From Onchidella celtica (lineage: Eukaryota > Mollusca > Gastropoda > Systellommatophora > Onchidiidae), in NCBI GenBank assembly GCA_963931925.1, contig OZ007579.1:35914466-35978465 (forward strand): a stretch of 64,000 nucleotides of DNA, given 5' to 3'. Every line of letters begins with the position of its first letter. Position 1 is the first letter of the stretch. The position numbers and the translations under genes were made by a program. This document shows, in pieces, positions 10,991-21,689 of this stretch. The notes beneath the pieces were generated by a model, which had not been told where the DNA came from, ran no database searches, and was given only the letters and a program-made list of their open reading frames with translations.

Positions 10991-11639
10991 GGTTTTTTCA
11001 AGTGGTTTGATGTTGCTTTGTTCGTACCGGAACTAGGTATCTGTCAAAGTCATCTGTTTATTTATTCATTTATATCACCATAAACATTTGTTGTTATTCT
11101 TAGTGCCCGATCTCAGCTGTGAGTAGATCATGGTGACTTTTGGCCAACATTGTGTTTTGATAACCTTTGGCAGTTTTGACATTGGCCGTGTATTGGTTTT
11201 GGCATAGACATGAAGTGTGACACGCATGTTTTGGGTGAACCTGTCAGACAGTGGACCACGGGAATATGTCACAATTTGACCTGGCAGAGTTTGACATTTT
11301 GGTGCATTCGGGGGTTCCCACACTGTAGGGATTATGCCCTTAAAGACGTTGCTTGTGATGTCCTTGCATAACGCCTATCAATAAAACGTATTTTGATTGA
11401 ACGTGGAGACTTCATGTATATCCGAAGAAGACACTATGCCTGCGGGTCCATGAAAGAATTAATTTTCTAACGTGGAGGCAGAGTGCGCCCTGTACTTTCT
11501 GAGAGAGGCTAAGATCTACAGTTTGATTTGAAAACGTTTGTACTCATTCACACAACTTTTTTTTCCAGATCTATATGAAACAACTTTTGAGAATTGTACC
11601 AATGTGATAAAAATGATAGAAAACGTATTTGATTCCTTT

Positions 11640-11740
11640 GTGAAAGTAAAGTACGTACCCAAATAGACCGTGAAAGGCGCAGAGTGGCTGTTATTGTGCC
11701 GATGCGCCGTACAACCCAAACTCAAACTCAAACCGTCTAT
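11640..11740 (+). repeat. retroposon 3' tail with CCCAAACTCA repeats
   Basis: 'GTACCCAAATAGACCGTGAA' leads to GCGCCGTACAACCCAAACTC and further CTCAAAC steps. Parallel tails lie at 36395-36485 and, truncated, at 16690-16745. The terminal short tandem repeat in place of poly(A) is typical of some LINE and SINE 3' ends. Confidence 0.55.
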
Positions 11741-11774
11741 TTATCCAGTGAACTCAGATTGTGAAATATTTAGG

Positions 11775-11920
11775 GGAGGCACAAAAAGTGATTAATTTAA
11801 ATATTGGCTGGCAAATGTTTCTTGTTCTTGTTCGTGTTCGGCCCCGTCCGTCCACTGCAGGATGTAGCCCTTCGCCACTGATCTCCATTCTTCTCTGTGT
11901 TCCGTCCGTCTTGTCCAGGC
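11775..11920 (-). pseudogene. LINE reverse-transcriptase C-terminal tail, fragment
   Basis: Read on the minus strand, a frame gives a run close to E-E-W-R-S, then KGYILQWTDGAEHEQ. The run R-x-E-W-x-S-x-x-x-G-Y-I-x-Q-W is the usual end of many non-LTR retrotransposon polyproteins, and the better copy at 21690-22025 has the same ending. Only the last 40 or so codons remain and the frame shifts upstream. The clade cannot be fixed by eye. Confidence 0.5.
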
Positions 11921-12399
11921 CTGTCCACCTGTCTGCACATTTTGTCATTAAGCCTTATTTTGAGAATCTTTCATCCGTTGCTCTTTGCATGATTCCTAAT
12001 TCAAAAAATATTTTTTTTTAGATTGCTGCAAATATTTGAATACTAGGAACTGGATTAAGTGGTTGAAAACACTACACGTCAAGTGTTTTTTTTGTCCAAT
12101 TGCATCAACGGCGCAACGCTGTCCATCCCAAGTTTAGATCTACCTCCGGCTCTTTACGTGGGTTGTTGCAGTGTGTGTGACGCAGCGCACAAACCGTCGC
12201 AAGTCACCGCGAAAACCCGGTGATACTTGGAAGCTTTTTCTCGAACAAAACGAGCATACAAAATCATTGTCTATGTAGAAAATATCCATCAGTTTTGATT
12301 TGATCAGTAGGTGCCTGAGTGTGTTTTGGGCGAATAAAACCAGCAAACATAGTTTGTCGTTCTCATGTAGCATGGCTATGATGATCAAAACATGTATTT

Positions 12400-12690
12400 A
12401 CTTACAGGTTTAACGATATTTCACTAAAATCCGAGATAAGGTGGATAGAAGCAATCAGTAACGTAATGCGAAGAGCTGTTAAAAATGCCAGGAATATTCG
12501 TTTTTTCAACAGGTTCCCAAATTTTCATGTCACTGCAGGATCAGACCGGCTGTTTGGTCTTCTCATTTCAATATTTTATGCTTATATTAAAACGCAACAT
12601 TAATTTTGATGACTGCTATAGTATCATAGTGATTTGCTCAAGGGAGTAATCACAGCCTGCTCTTGTTGTAAGGACCGCTGTTTGTAAAGA
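12400..12690. other. unassigned stretch
   Basis: AT-rich, no gene or repeat boundary recognised. Confidence 0.35.
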
Positions 12691-12729
12691 CATGATGTGC
12701 GTACGTGGGCAGAAACGAAAAATGGAAGC

Positions 12730-12895
12730 CCCCCCCCCTCCCCCCAATCTTCCTCCTTTCATGTTTGCCCCCCCCCCACCGCCTCCAATTGCCAACCTTC
12801 ATCTTTTTGGGACGACACCCCCCCCCCCCCAAATCAAAATCACCGGTGGGGGGGGGGGGCAATATCATATACGTTGAGAACCACTGTTCTAGATG
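12730..12895. repeat. poly-C/poly-G cluster ending in a hAT-like terminus
   Basis: Four C runs and one G run of nine or more lie within about 130 bp, followed by 'GTTGAGAACCACTG', which resembles a hAT right end. The matching left terminus CAGTGGTTCTCAAC was not found, so the element is unproven. Confidence 0.45.
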
Positions 12896-13199
12896 ATATC
12901 AACTTTAAAAACAACAACATGAAAACAAATAATTTCTCAAAACAATGATAGTGACACCTAAAAAGACAGGTAAGCTTATTTCAAGGGACCAGTTATTCGT
13001 GTGTATCAGGTCGTGTTGTAAGTACTGACTGAAGACAGAGGGTCACAGTGACATGGATACAAATTGGCCGACACTTGTCTTGGGTGGTCTCTCGTTGTTG
13101 AGAGAAGCGGCAGTGAACACAGTTCCTGGTATGGCCCCAGAGGCGAATCTACTATGAAACTAATGAAGCTTAAGCTTCAGGGCCCTTAACCCTTTAGGG

Positions 13200-13605
13200 C
13201 AGTGGTCCCAACCTTTTAATCGCCGCGGACCGATTAACATTTGATACTTTTACCGCGGCCCGCTGAGGGGGCGGGGGCGCCTGTAGCGATAAATCCATAT
13301 TTCAAATAGGACTCATGGTATTGTCTGTTAAAAGCTTTCTGTTTCTTTGATGTTGAAGGCTCTTCTTCAGTCTCTTCACTGAGCCTTTTCCTTTGTGCAA
13401 GGAAACTTTCTAACGACACCTGTTTCGTATTCATTTTTGGCTAAGATATGGGTTAAATTTCAGCGCTTAAGTGACCGAAATGTAACCTGGAAAATAAAAG
13501 GAAAATAAAAAATAGTTAAACTCAAATAGTAGATACAATGGAAATAATTAAATGTTTCTTGTGCGGTCTGGTACCGGTCCGCAGCCCGGGGGTTGGGGAC
13601 CACTG
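13200..13605 (-). mobile_element. internally deleted hAT transposon with 8-bp target duplication
   Basis: The element starts CAGTGGTCCCAACC and ends GGTTGGGGACCACTG, which are inverted repeats. It is flanked by CTTTAGGG (13192-13199) and TTTTAGGG (13606-13613), an 8-bp duplication with one mismatch, as expected of hAT insertion. Subterminal GCCGCGGACCG and GGTCCGCAGCCC are typical of a widespread hAT group. The length of 406 bp is far below an autonomous hAT of 2.5-4 kb, and the transposase start is fused directly to the opposite terminus, so this is a deletion derivative inside family A. Confidence 0.88.
13234..13434 (-). pseudogene. N-terminal fragment of a hAT (ZBED5/SCAND3-like) transposase
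   Basis: The frame from the ATG at 13434 reads MNTKQVSLESFLAQ, an acidic/basic stretch with TSKKQK, then YHESYLKYGFIATG. The run R-x-Y-x-E-S-Y-L-x-Y-G-F-x-x-x-G is the characteristic opening of the transposases that gave rise to vertebrate ZBED5- and SCAND3-type proteins, where it comes just before the first zinc-binding segment. After this motif the frame runs into terminal repeat DNA (PAPSAGRGKSIKC), so the zinc finger, catalytic and dimerisation regions are missing. Family membership is from motif memory; the truncation is directly visible. It is a remnant, not a functional gene. Confidence 0.65.
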
Positions 13606-13894
13606 TTTTAGGGGTCCTGAAGAAACGTGTTTTTAGTGGGTGAAGAGCCTCGAGGTCCTTGCAAGGGCAGCAGGGCCCTTTGGACCTTGTTGAAAGTTGC
13701 CCTGTTGATGCTGCTTGCGAAGGGTTCAGTTCACTTCAGTCCAAGCTTCAGTGTCCCAAAAAATGTCGGTCCGCCACGGTATGGACATCACAATGGTCAG
13801 CTTTAGATACAGATCTACCCAGTAGTGCTGCCTTATTGCGGAAAAAGACAGTATACGCCAATCTAGGTCAAGCCCTGCTTTGATGAAACCTACC

Positions 13895-14005
13895 AGATCC
13901 CTTCGTCAATCCGACGTGTAGGAATTCCATAGGGGTGGTAGGATTACCGTGGGAACGGCTTCCCACCAGCAAACCGATGTTGACACGATGTCGAAACCAG
14001 CGAGG
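13895..14005. repeat. R2 family copy
   Basis: Has 'GGTGGTAGGATTACCGTGGG' and 'CCGATGTTGACACGATGTCG', the two hallmark blocks of R2. Confidence 0.6.
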
Positions 14006-14018
14006 CGCAACGCCAAAT

Positions 14019-14265
14019 ATCGAGGGGTATTTGCCATAATTATTATTGTTGTATGCGGCATTTTGCCGATTTTGAGGTTTTGTCATGAAACTGGATCTCT
14101 TATTCCTGATTCATTATGTACAAGTGTCGTTTCAATCGGTTAAAATACTTTTCGAGATATGTGTTTGTGCGTCTTAAAGCCCTTTTGCCGACCAAACTTC
14201 AGTCCTCATTTTCCCGATAAGGCAAAAATGCACATACCACAATTATTTCAACTACCCAACGATTA
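14019..14265 (+). mobile_element. inverted-repeat family R5, copy 1
   Basis: Starts 'CGAGGGGTATTTGCCATAAT' and includes 'TTTGAGGTTTTGTCATGAAA' and 'TTTTCGAGATATGTGTTTGT'. Complete copies at 20063-20300 and 44400-44646 have inverted ends TCGGGTATTT and AAATACCCCTCGA. Here the far end is decayed. Confidence 0.65.
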
Positions 14266-14689
14266 TTTGTTGCGTTTCCTGTACAATTTTATTTTTGTAG
14301 CGTATATCGACTTTTTTATCCATAGCACCACACGAGTATGGAAGATGTTTATAGTCAGGCTACAGTAGTTACGCCGGTCAAGCGTGGCATTCTTGACTGA
14401 ATTCTCTACAGAATTTCCCTCCCCGTCTTACTTAACCTGTCTTAACCTGATTCTTCCAAGATTAAGCATAGACGCTGTGTGTGGATTATTCTTTCACAGT
14501 GTGAGATTGTGTCTCACCTTTGGGCTTGTCTTTAACAGTGTGAATAGTGTGTCTCACACTGTCTTCTTTTTCTACTTCTGCTTCTCTTCTTTTCCTCAAG
14601 CGCGGACACAAATTTTGATGCCTGTGAATTTATATTTCGGGAGGGTTTGCAGTGAGCAGTGAAACTGCTTATTTTTGCTCTGTCAGCCT

Positions 14690-14946
14690 TTTCCCTTCTC
14701 TCTCTGTCTCTCTCCGTCCTTCCCCCGACCGCTCCTTCCTTTTCATTTACTGTATGTCTGTTGTAACTCTCTTTTTCTCTCCCTTTGTCTTCCTTCCTGT
14801 CTCAGTCTCCCTTCTCTCACTCTGCCTTTCTCCCTGAAATTCTCCATCCCCCGCCCCTCTCTATCCTCCGTGTGTCTGTCTCTCTCTCGTTCTGTCTCCT
14901 TCTCTCTGACTCTGAATCACTCGGTCACTCTCTCTCTCCTCCCCCC

Positions 14947-14984
<38 letters not shown>

Positions 14985-14985
14985 T
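14690..14985. repeat. CT-rich low-complexity tract with (CA)n
   Basis: Degenerate CT/TCC sequence ends in C7, (CT)12 and (CA)9. All long open frames here (Ser/Leu/Pro runs) are composition artefacts. Confidence 0.85.
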
Positions 14986-15319
14986 CCATCTATCCATTCA
15001 TCCATTCATCGCCGAAAGACGTTCAATAGCTCTTTCAGTGAAAGCCAAAATTGAGAATATTTCGTCATTGCAAAAGCGGGAATCACCGACCTGGGACTTT
15101 CCCTTTAAGTTAGTCATGGCCATGACGTAACAGTTTCTCGTTTTCCAAGGTTTTCATGTGTTTGCCCTAGACCCACCAATTACGGGGCATTTCCGTCTGT
15201 TTTACCAAACGTGCCAGTTTGCTCGAATCTTCACCTGTTGACTTAGAGATGGGCTCTTGTGTGATTAACAGTAACTACGGAGGTCTTCACAGTTGGACGT
15301 GACAGCCTCCAGTTTCCAT

Positions 15320-16075
15320 CAGTGGCGGATCTACTATGGAACTAATCCGGGAGGCGTGATTTTTTTTCCATACGAGCTTCAGTAAATTCAGGAGCGGGGC
15401 AGCAACACACCCCCAAACCCAGGTCATCGGCTAAGGGATTTCTTGACCTATCGAAGACTGCCAAGGGTGCTGCAATCTCTGGACTGTGCCTGATATGACT
15501 CTGAACGTCACCGAAAATCCCTGGGATGTGTAGGAGCTATCCTGTGTTTGTGGGTCTGTTGCTGCCCCGCTCCTGAATTTGCTAAAGCTGGGACGGAAAA
15601 AAATCACGCATCCGGGAGGGGCCCCGAAGACAATATAATAGGGTTTTTGATTGATTAGATATGACTTTTAGTTACTGTGGAATAAAAATATATAAAAATA
15701 ATTGAATAGTTGAGACTTACCTGAAGTTGCCTGGGACCCTGAAAAAGGTGTGGTAAAGGGGTCTTGACTGTATTACGGTCACGTACAAAATGGCAGGAGC
15801 AGCCATCTCCACCCCCGCCTTCTAGGGACAGTTTGATACTATGGTCAAAGGGTTGGGTAATACATCTGTCTGGATAGGAGGTCTTACTTCACCCACTCAA
15901 CTCACTGTGGAGTCAGGTAACTTAAAAGTAGGTCCCCCAAATAATTATGGCACAATCGGTTCCAGAGGGTTAATATTAATGAATGAATTTTGGGTGTTGC
16001 CGTATTGTTTGCTGCTTGCGAAGGCGCCCCATAACAGTTCAAGCTTCAGGGTCCCAAAATGTAGGTCCACCTCTG
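15320..16075. mobile_element. hAT-like family A element with a nested element
   Basis: Starts CAGTGGCGGATCTACTATGG, ends GTAGGTCCACCTCTG. Flanks GTTTCCAT (15312-15319) and GTTTCCGT (16076-16083) match at seven of eight positions, an 8-bp target duplication. The right part keeps the 'CAGTTCAAGCTTCAGGGTCC' block of the family. A separate element sits at 15355-15610. Confidence 0.8.
15355..15610. mobile_element. long-TIR element family R6, copy 1, with 9-bp target duplication
   Basis: Inverted termini of about 60 bp begin CGTGATTTTTTTTCC and include 'AAATTCAGGAGCGGGGCAGC'. It is flanked on both sides by TCCGGGAGG (15346-15354 and 15611-15619), a perfect 9-bp duplication. The interior is inverted relative to the copy at 54882-55143. 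Long TIRs with 9-bp duplications suggest a Mutator-like origin; that class is inference. Confidence 0.8.
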
Positions 16076-16177
16076 GTTTCCGTGTTATTCGATACCGGCC
16101 AAGCCCGAGAAAGAGTACTTTGGCTACTATTGGTCACCCTACCATGGACCGTGACCACCACACCCAAGCCCATCCCT

Positions 16178-16281
16178 GTTATTTGGGGAGCGCATTCTGA
16201 TTACATAGCAAAAGAGAGAATACTGAGTTGAGTTCATTGTTCTAACTGTAGTTTACTGTGTAAATTGCTACGGTCCCCTAA
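16178..16281. mobile_element. TTAGGGGACC family, decayed copy
   Basis: The right end 'CTACGGTCCCCTAA' and a TTGAGTTCATTGTTCTAACTG core are recognisable; the left end is degraded. Confidence 0.5.
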
Positions 16282-16284
16282 CTC

Positions 16285-18640
16285 AGCCCTAAAAAAGAGG
16301 GGGGGGGGATGCACGTAACTAGTGAAAGTAATGTTGCAGCAGTGTGCGCACGGGGCATGTGGTTCAGTGGACGAGCACACACAAAGTTTTGAGGAAGAAT
16401 GAAGAAAAAAAAAAAGAAGCGAAATCTTGACAGCCGGAACAACTGAAGGAATAACCTCTTTCTTTCCCATCTCTCTCTGTCTTTCTCCTCTCATCTATCC
16501 AACTTGTCTTTTTCCTTCTTTCAGTGTTTCTTGTTCGTCTTGTGGAATGTGGGTTTAAAAATATTCTCTTCATCTATTTAGTTATTTTGTATTGTTTTTC
16601 AGTAGGCTGCTTAGTCACTTTAGCTTCACGTTTATCCTATCTTATCTATAGGTATCTAAAGGCTGATAGCTCGCACAAAGAGAGAAAACCTTGAGAGGCG
16701 CAAGTGCCGACGCGCTGTTAAACCCAAGCTCAAACCCAAACGACCAAATTAGAGTATTTTGATGAACGAATTTTGTAACGCATTAGACGTCACACGCTGG
16801 GTCTCGTGAGGGGCTGGCGGTGATTCGAAAATGCGGAACTTGGTAGATAAATAGATGATTGCTGATTTATGTCAGTCAGGGCTGGGATTCGTCTGCGGAA
16901 CCGCGAGTTTCCGCGGACCTCGCTCTTGACTCCCGCGGGGATGTACTTTATCTATAGTGTTGAGACCTGGCCTAAGTGTTCTTGAACGGTTGGTCCGAGA
17001 CTTGCCAGCGTGCGTGCGTACTAGTAGATCACTTGGCTTTATGCCAATAAGCTTGTTATTGGCTATTAGGCCAAGAAGCTTGTTATTGGCTCTAAGCCAA
17101 GAAGCTTAGGCTAGACAATACGTGAGGCTTCTTTCGAAGTAGGCCTATCGCCGTATCGGACTAAAATAATTTTGGCCGTCTTTTTAAAATCTGGGAATCT
17201 ACGGGAGTGAAATCTGCACAGGCTAGATTGTCCATTCGAACTAGATCACTTTGTCAACAAAGATCAACAAAATGGCGAGCCGAATGTAGTGAAGCAGATT
17301 TATATCTATAATATTATTGTATTAAATAAAATTAAAACCAGATTACCTTTAATCAAGTAAAGAGATTTGTTTGTTTTATATGATAAGAGCAGGCCTATTT
17401 TAAAACAAAATATTCATCTAATTTTCAAAGTAAAAGACCAAAATAAGACCAAAATCAGCACCAGAATGGCTTGTTTTAAGCTTAATTTTTCAAAATTTTC
17501 CGGGGGGGGGGGGAAATCTATCTGAAGACAATGTTGAAATTGAGGCAGGGTTTACTCCCGTTTCACTTTCCCTCAATTTGTCCCTTTTCTACTAATAAGA
17601 TAAGGCCACCCAGTCGGAGTGACATAATGCACTTTTAGCGGAAGGCGCATAAACTCAATACATTTCCTCCGGTAACTTTTGTGGGTGTGGGCGGGAACTG
17701 CCAACACCATCCAGTTTGAACTTTAGACGTAGTTCAAAGATGTTTTTTCTTTTACTCAGTACAAACACAGGGCTTAGTACATTAGACGCTAAAGTAAAGG
17801 AAAATCAATGAACCAGGATTGCATTCAGTATTTCGAGAAGTTGGCTTAGATATTACTGTTGGAAAATGGGTGTCCATTCGAGCCGAATACTCGGCTTTCC
17901 GTAGCGAAACGAAAATCCGTATATTCGGCTCACCGTAGCGAATGGGTTAAACATAACAAACTGAATGAAAACTCCAGCTGATATTTAAAACGTTTCATTC
18001 TCGCAGTTAAACAGTAAAGACTAAAACAAAAAGCAAAACTGGTTTCTTGCATAATAACAATAAAATGTGATGTGGACACAATAGTAGAAGGGATATTTGC
18101 CATCCTAGGTTGCTATAATTGTTGTTGACACTGTTACGTCAGCTTATATCAAAGAGACCCTGTGCTCAATCCAAGACAGGCAAGCCCCCCTCCTTCCTCC
18201 CATTTCTGGGCTTTTGCAAAGTTTAATGTATTCATTTGTTTTTGTTGAACCTCGGGGAACTACAGCCTGCAAGTGGATTGGTTGTGGTTTTATTGGAGTT
18301 TTATACCCATTTTTTTGCACAAGCAGGAGATAAATGTCAGGAGAAGAAATATTAGCTACTGTCAGGCCGTCGAAGTGTGAAAATCTTCAGTACAGTGCGA
18401 GAAATCAGTTGCAGACCTGCCAAATAAAATTAACGACTCCTTCAATATAGAAACACCCCCACACTGCATGTACGCCTATGCTCCATAACGGTGATGAGGT
18501 CCTTTGATTTCTCGGGGGCCTCTGCCCAATGCTGTTGGCCCCCCCCCCCATTCTTTATTGTTGTTCCTCATTGCTCCTCGTTGTCCGTCGTTGTTGTCTG
18601 ATCTTTTTTAATTAGTGGTGAGCGCCATGAGAGGTGCAGC
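16285..18640. other. unassigned stretch
   Basis: No host exon is seen. Features of note are a retroposon-tail remnant near 16690-16745, three short repeats around 'CCAAGAAGCTTGTTATTGGC' at 17040-17110, a G10 run near 17503, a small inverted repeat at 17872-17945 and C-rich tracts near 18185 and 18540. Confidence 0.35.
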
Positions 18641-19190
18641 AGGAGGAGGACATAGATAGGAGCAGGCGGGCAGGTTCTCAAGCACTGACCTTTTCAGCAG
18701 TTGATCCCTTTATTGGCCAATACAAACAGGTCACTAACTGACTGTTTTCCTCGAGAGCCCAGGTTAAAACAAAAGCTAAGACGGGGCTCCAGGGTTTTTG
18801 AAATTGGTTCTTTAGTTCTTGATGCCGCCATAATAGCAAACTGTATCTGTCATTTTATTATGATTTCCATAGAAAGGAGCGCTCAGTATCATTATTTTAC
18901 GTCCCTTGGGGTTGGCTATCAGAAGTGCCTATGTCAGTTTTTAATTTTGTTTTTTTTCTGGCAGAGTGTTGGTTCGAGTCGGTTTGGCATTTCGGCATGG
19001 AGATAGAAAATAGTGGAATTAATGTAGAAGCATACCAGTCTAACAGACTTGTGGGCATATCTGCATACTTATTTTACTTGTCAACAGTAGAATAGCTTTT
19101 TGTTAGGCAGTCCAATTGGATTGTTTCACTTACGTCACCCAAGATTTTGATGTTGACGTCAGCCCCCTTACCCTATGCACGGCAGCTGAG
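18640..19190. other. unassigned stretch
   Basis: An open frame of about 100 codons at 18701-19006 has no recognisable motif, no supporting splice sites and no codon bias. Confidence 0.3.
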
Positions 19191-19454
19191 CACGCGCACT
19201 TCCAAAGATTTTTTTTGGGGGGGGGGGGGCGAGGGGGGGGGCATAGCGGCTGAGCATGCGCACTTGGGAAGAGTCGCTGAATTCCAAAAAAGAACACTGG
19301 AAACACTTAAGAGAACGAACCGTGATAGACCTGGAAGTTCCCACGAAAGACGAAATAGAAGATGAAAAATTTCGAAGGAGAAATAAGTTCGGTGACGTCA
19401 GCTGAAACAAAACTATTGGATAGTTGCAAACCGGCTGTGGTTACTTGTACATAC

Positions 19455-19735
19455 GGTCTTCAAGCGTTTTGTGCTAGAGGCACCTACGTATACCTACCTT
19501 TCCCAAGTCCGTCCTTATCCTCAACCCGAAATCTTATCGAATCCCCAACCCTGCCCTATACCCTTTCAACCAAAAAAAAAAAAAAAAGTAAAACAAACAT
19601 CTGAAAGAATAATTATTCATAATTAATTAAGGCTGTTGTAAGGAGCATTTCGGGAGGAGCTTTCTAGCTTTGGGGCCACAAAAGGATTTTAAGTACGTAC
19701 CCCCAGCATAAAAAAATTGGGGGACGTACGTACTT
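19455..19735. repeat. R3 family, copy 2 (inverted relative to 9030-9300)
   Basis: Carries 'TTTTGTGCTAGAGGCACCTA', an A15 run, 'AATTAATTAAGGCTGTTGTA' and terminal GTACGTACCC / GGGACGTACGTAC blocks that are mutually inverted. Confidence 0.6.
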
Positions 19736-20062
19736 GTTTCAACAGTTTTGCAAACCTCAGACAAATGGGCACACACTTTCCTTGGTGCTGACCGTCCAAT
19801 ATATTGTCTTGACGGGCTGCCGTATTGTATTTTATCCCGTGGGATTCTGCTTTAGTACCCTTGGGAGGGAGGAAAAATGTAACCCCGGGGTTTTTGCTAA
19901 TACCATGATAATTTACCTTGGTCAGGCGGATTACCGTGCTGACCCCCTGCTCAGGTTACAGGCCAAGGTCAGGTCAACCGGTGTGGGGTCAGGTATCAGA
20001 GAAATAAACTGTCACTGCGCATCTGTGGCCTCTTCTTGCATGAAGAACACGTTGTAGGTCAT

Positions 20063-20300
20063 ATCGTCGGGTATTTTACATCTTGTTGTTGGTGCATTTT
20101 TCCTTTTTCAAGAAAATGAGGATTGAAAGTAGGTGGACAGAAGGGCCAAAGTGCATACAACATTATATCACAAGCATAATTACACTTCGAAAAGTTTTCA
20201 ACAGACAGATGGGGAATGATACTTATACGTAATGAAATCAGGAGTGCGAGAACCACATTCACGACAAAACGCATACAACAATATGGCAAATACCCCTCGA
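20063..20300. mobile_element. R5 family, copy 2
   Basis: Ends TCGTCGGGTATTTTAC and 'GGCAAATACCCCTCGA' are inverted repeats; total about 238 bp. Internal 'GAAAATGAGGATTGAAAGTA' is shared with the 44.4 kb copy. Confidence 0.75.
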
Positions 20301-20339
20301 TTTTTTTGTTTGTTTACATTCAGAGTTCACGAATGATAG

Positions 20340-20365
20340 ATTCTTTTTTGGGGGGGGGGGGGGGG
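20340..20365. repeat. poly-G tract
   Basis: T6 followed by about 17 G residues, next to a GAGAGAG step. Confidence 0.9.
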
Positions 20366-20521
20366 AGAGAGTGGTGAGATTAATATAGTCCGTTGTTTCT
20401 GGATAAAGTAAAATTGGGGGCGGAAGAAGTAGGGTGGCAGACAACCCCACGGGGCAATAACGACCCTGACAATTAAGGAACAATCGTTAGAGAATTGCCA
20501 AATTCCTGTAGGTAGAATGCC

Positions 20522-20895
20522 CATATCCGCCATCTTTAGTGTCCGGATCCGTGCATCACCATGGCGATTATGGCACTGATTTTGATTCGTTGGCTGACTT
20601 GCACTGCGAGCCCGTGCACGGGAGGCGCCGCTTACCAACCGGCGGCGAGCTAAAAGTAGGTCGCTACAGTAAACAATAGCACGCGTGTACATGTTCAATT
20701 GGAGACGTTCAGTCAATTCTCTCACTTCCTTTCCCTTGTTTACACGGATGGTGGGGAATCCGACCAGCTTAGATCCATCCTGTCCACCCCTGTGATGACA
20801 ATACACTACAATGCAACTAGCAGGCATTTTAACCGCTAAGACATATCTCGAAGTTACACCAATCAGCTGATCCGCCGGCCATCTTTAGAGTGGGA
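20522..20895 (-). mobile_element. THAP-coding interspersed repeat, copy 2
   Basis: Minus-strand ATG at 20827 opens MPASCIVVYC, HHRGGQDG, GSKLVGFPTIRVNKGKEV and RELTERLQ. This fits the first half of a THAP domain: the paired cysteines spaced C-x4-C after M-P-A-S, then the FP motif and the LTER element. Beyond about 20690 the frame loses similarity, so the second metal-ligand pair is missing. It is the better preserved of two copies (see 7465-7825). Compared with that copy, residues change but spacing and motifs are kept. Likely a remnant of a THAP-domain transposase; a host THAP gene fragment is less likely because it is repeated together with non-coding flanks. Confidence 0.65.
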
Positions 20896-21069
20896 AGAAC
20901 AAAACAGAAACATTCTGTGACGTCATGCGCATTCTACCCAAAGCCATTTCTGCTAATTTCTCAGGTTTACCTGTTGAAAAGGGTACCCCAACACCATAGA
21001 ACCAGAAGTGCTGAATACGAAAGGTATTCACGAAAAGGATTCGATATAATTATAATAATGTATAATGTA

Positions 21070-21085
21070 TCCCCCCCCCCCCCCA
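21070..21085. repeat. poly-C tract
   Basis: C run of at least 14 followed by an AAGTTTCAAGTTTCAA duplication. Confidence 0.9.
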
Positions 21086-21159
21086 AGTTTCAAGTTTCAA
21101 AAGTTGGGCTACTCAAATTTCTGTTTTCTTCACTACTGTATGACATTGTATATTGATTA

Positions 21160-21660
21160 CAAAACATTTCTACCTTCTACAGGCACCTGATATTTTTTTA
21201 TCATGTATTAAACACATTCAGCAATTAAAATATTATGCTTATGACAAAAATTCCCCGCCCAGGTGTGCGAGAAAAGTGTTCGGATAGGAAAAAAATAGTG
21301 CGTTGAGTAACATGGTTTGATCTGACCTGTCAGAACGCGAACTGGCTTTTACATTTACTTAAAATTACTCTTACTCAAAATGGCGACGTAGTATTGCATG
21401 TCGTCCTTCACTTCAATTATGATAGCGTTAATGAGACAATACATCTCATCTTATGGAACACAACATAAAAACTGAAATAGACTCTAGAATAAAAACTGAG
21501 AGATATTCCTGGACCACGAACTAACAATGTCCCTTAAGAGACAAGTATTCAACCAGTGCAATATTCCGACAATTATCTATCGTTGCCAAACATAGTCGAC
21601 TACAAAACAACTTACGAACACATTAAGAACTACCCAGAGAACAATGGAAAGATGAATGCT
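21160..21660. other. unassigned stretch
   Basis: AT-rich; no exon or repeat end recognised between the poly-C tract and the LINE tail. Confidence 0.35.
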
Positions 21661-21689
21661 TAACATCAGTCTGCAAGATAAAATTGCCC

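Larger units (their letters stand above)
13138..13779. mobile_element. hAT-like family A element, interrupted by a second hAT
   Basis: Left end CAGAGGCGAATCTACTATGA, right end the complement of 'GTCGGTCCGCCACGG'. Internal GAAGCTTMAGCTTCAGGG and 'GGGGTCCTGAAGAAAC' blocks match the short copy at 63679-63858. Another hAT element (13200-13605) has landed inside. Flanks TATGGCCC and TATGGACA agree at six of eight positions, consistent with an old 8-bp target duplication. Confidence 0.75.

Noticed and set aside
14675..15130. Open frame of 151 codons, + strand
   Set aside because: Composition artefact of CT-rich low-complexity sequence.
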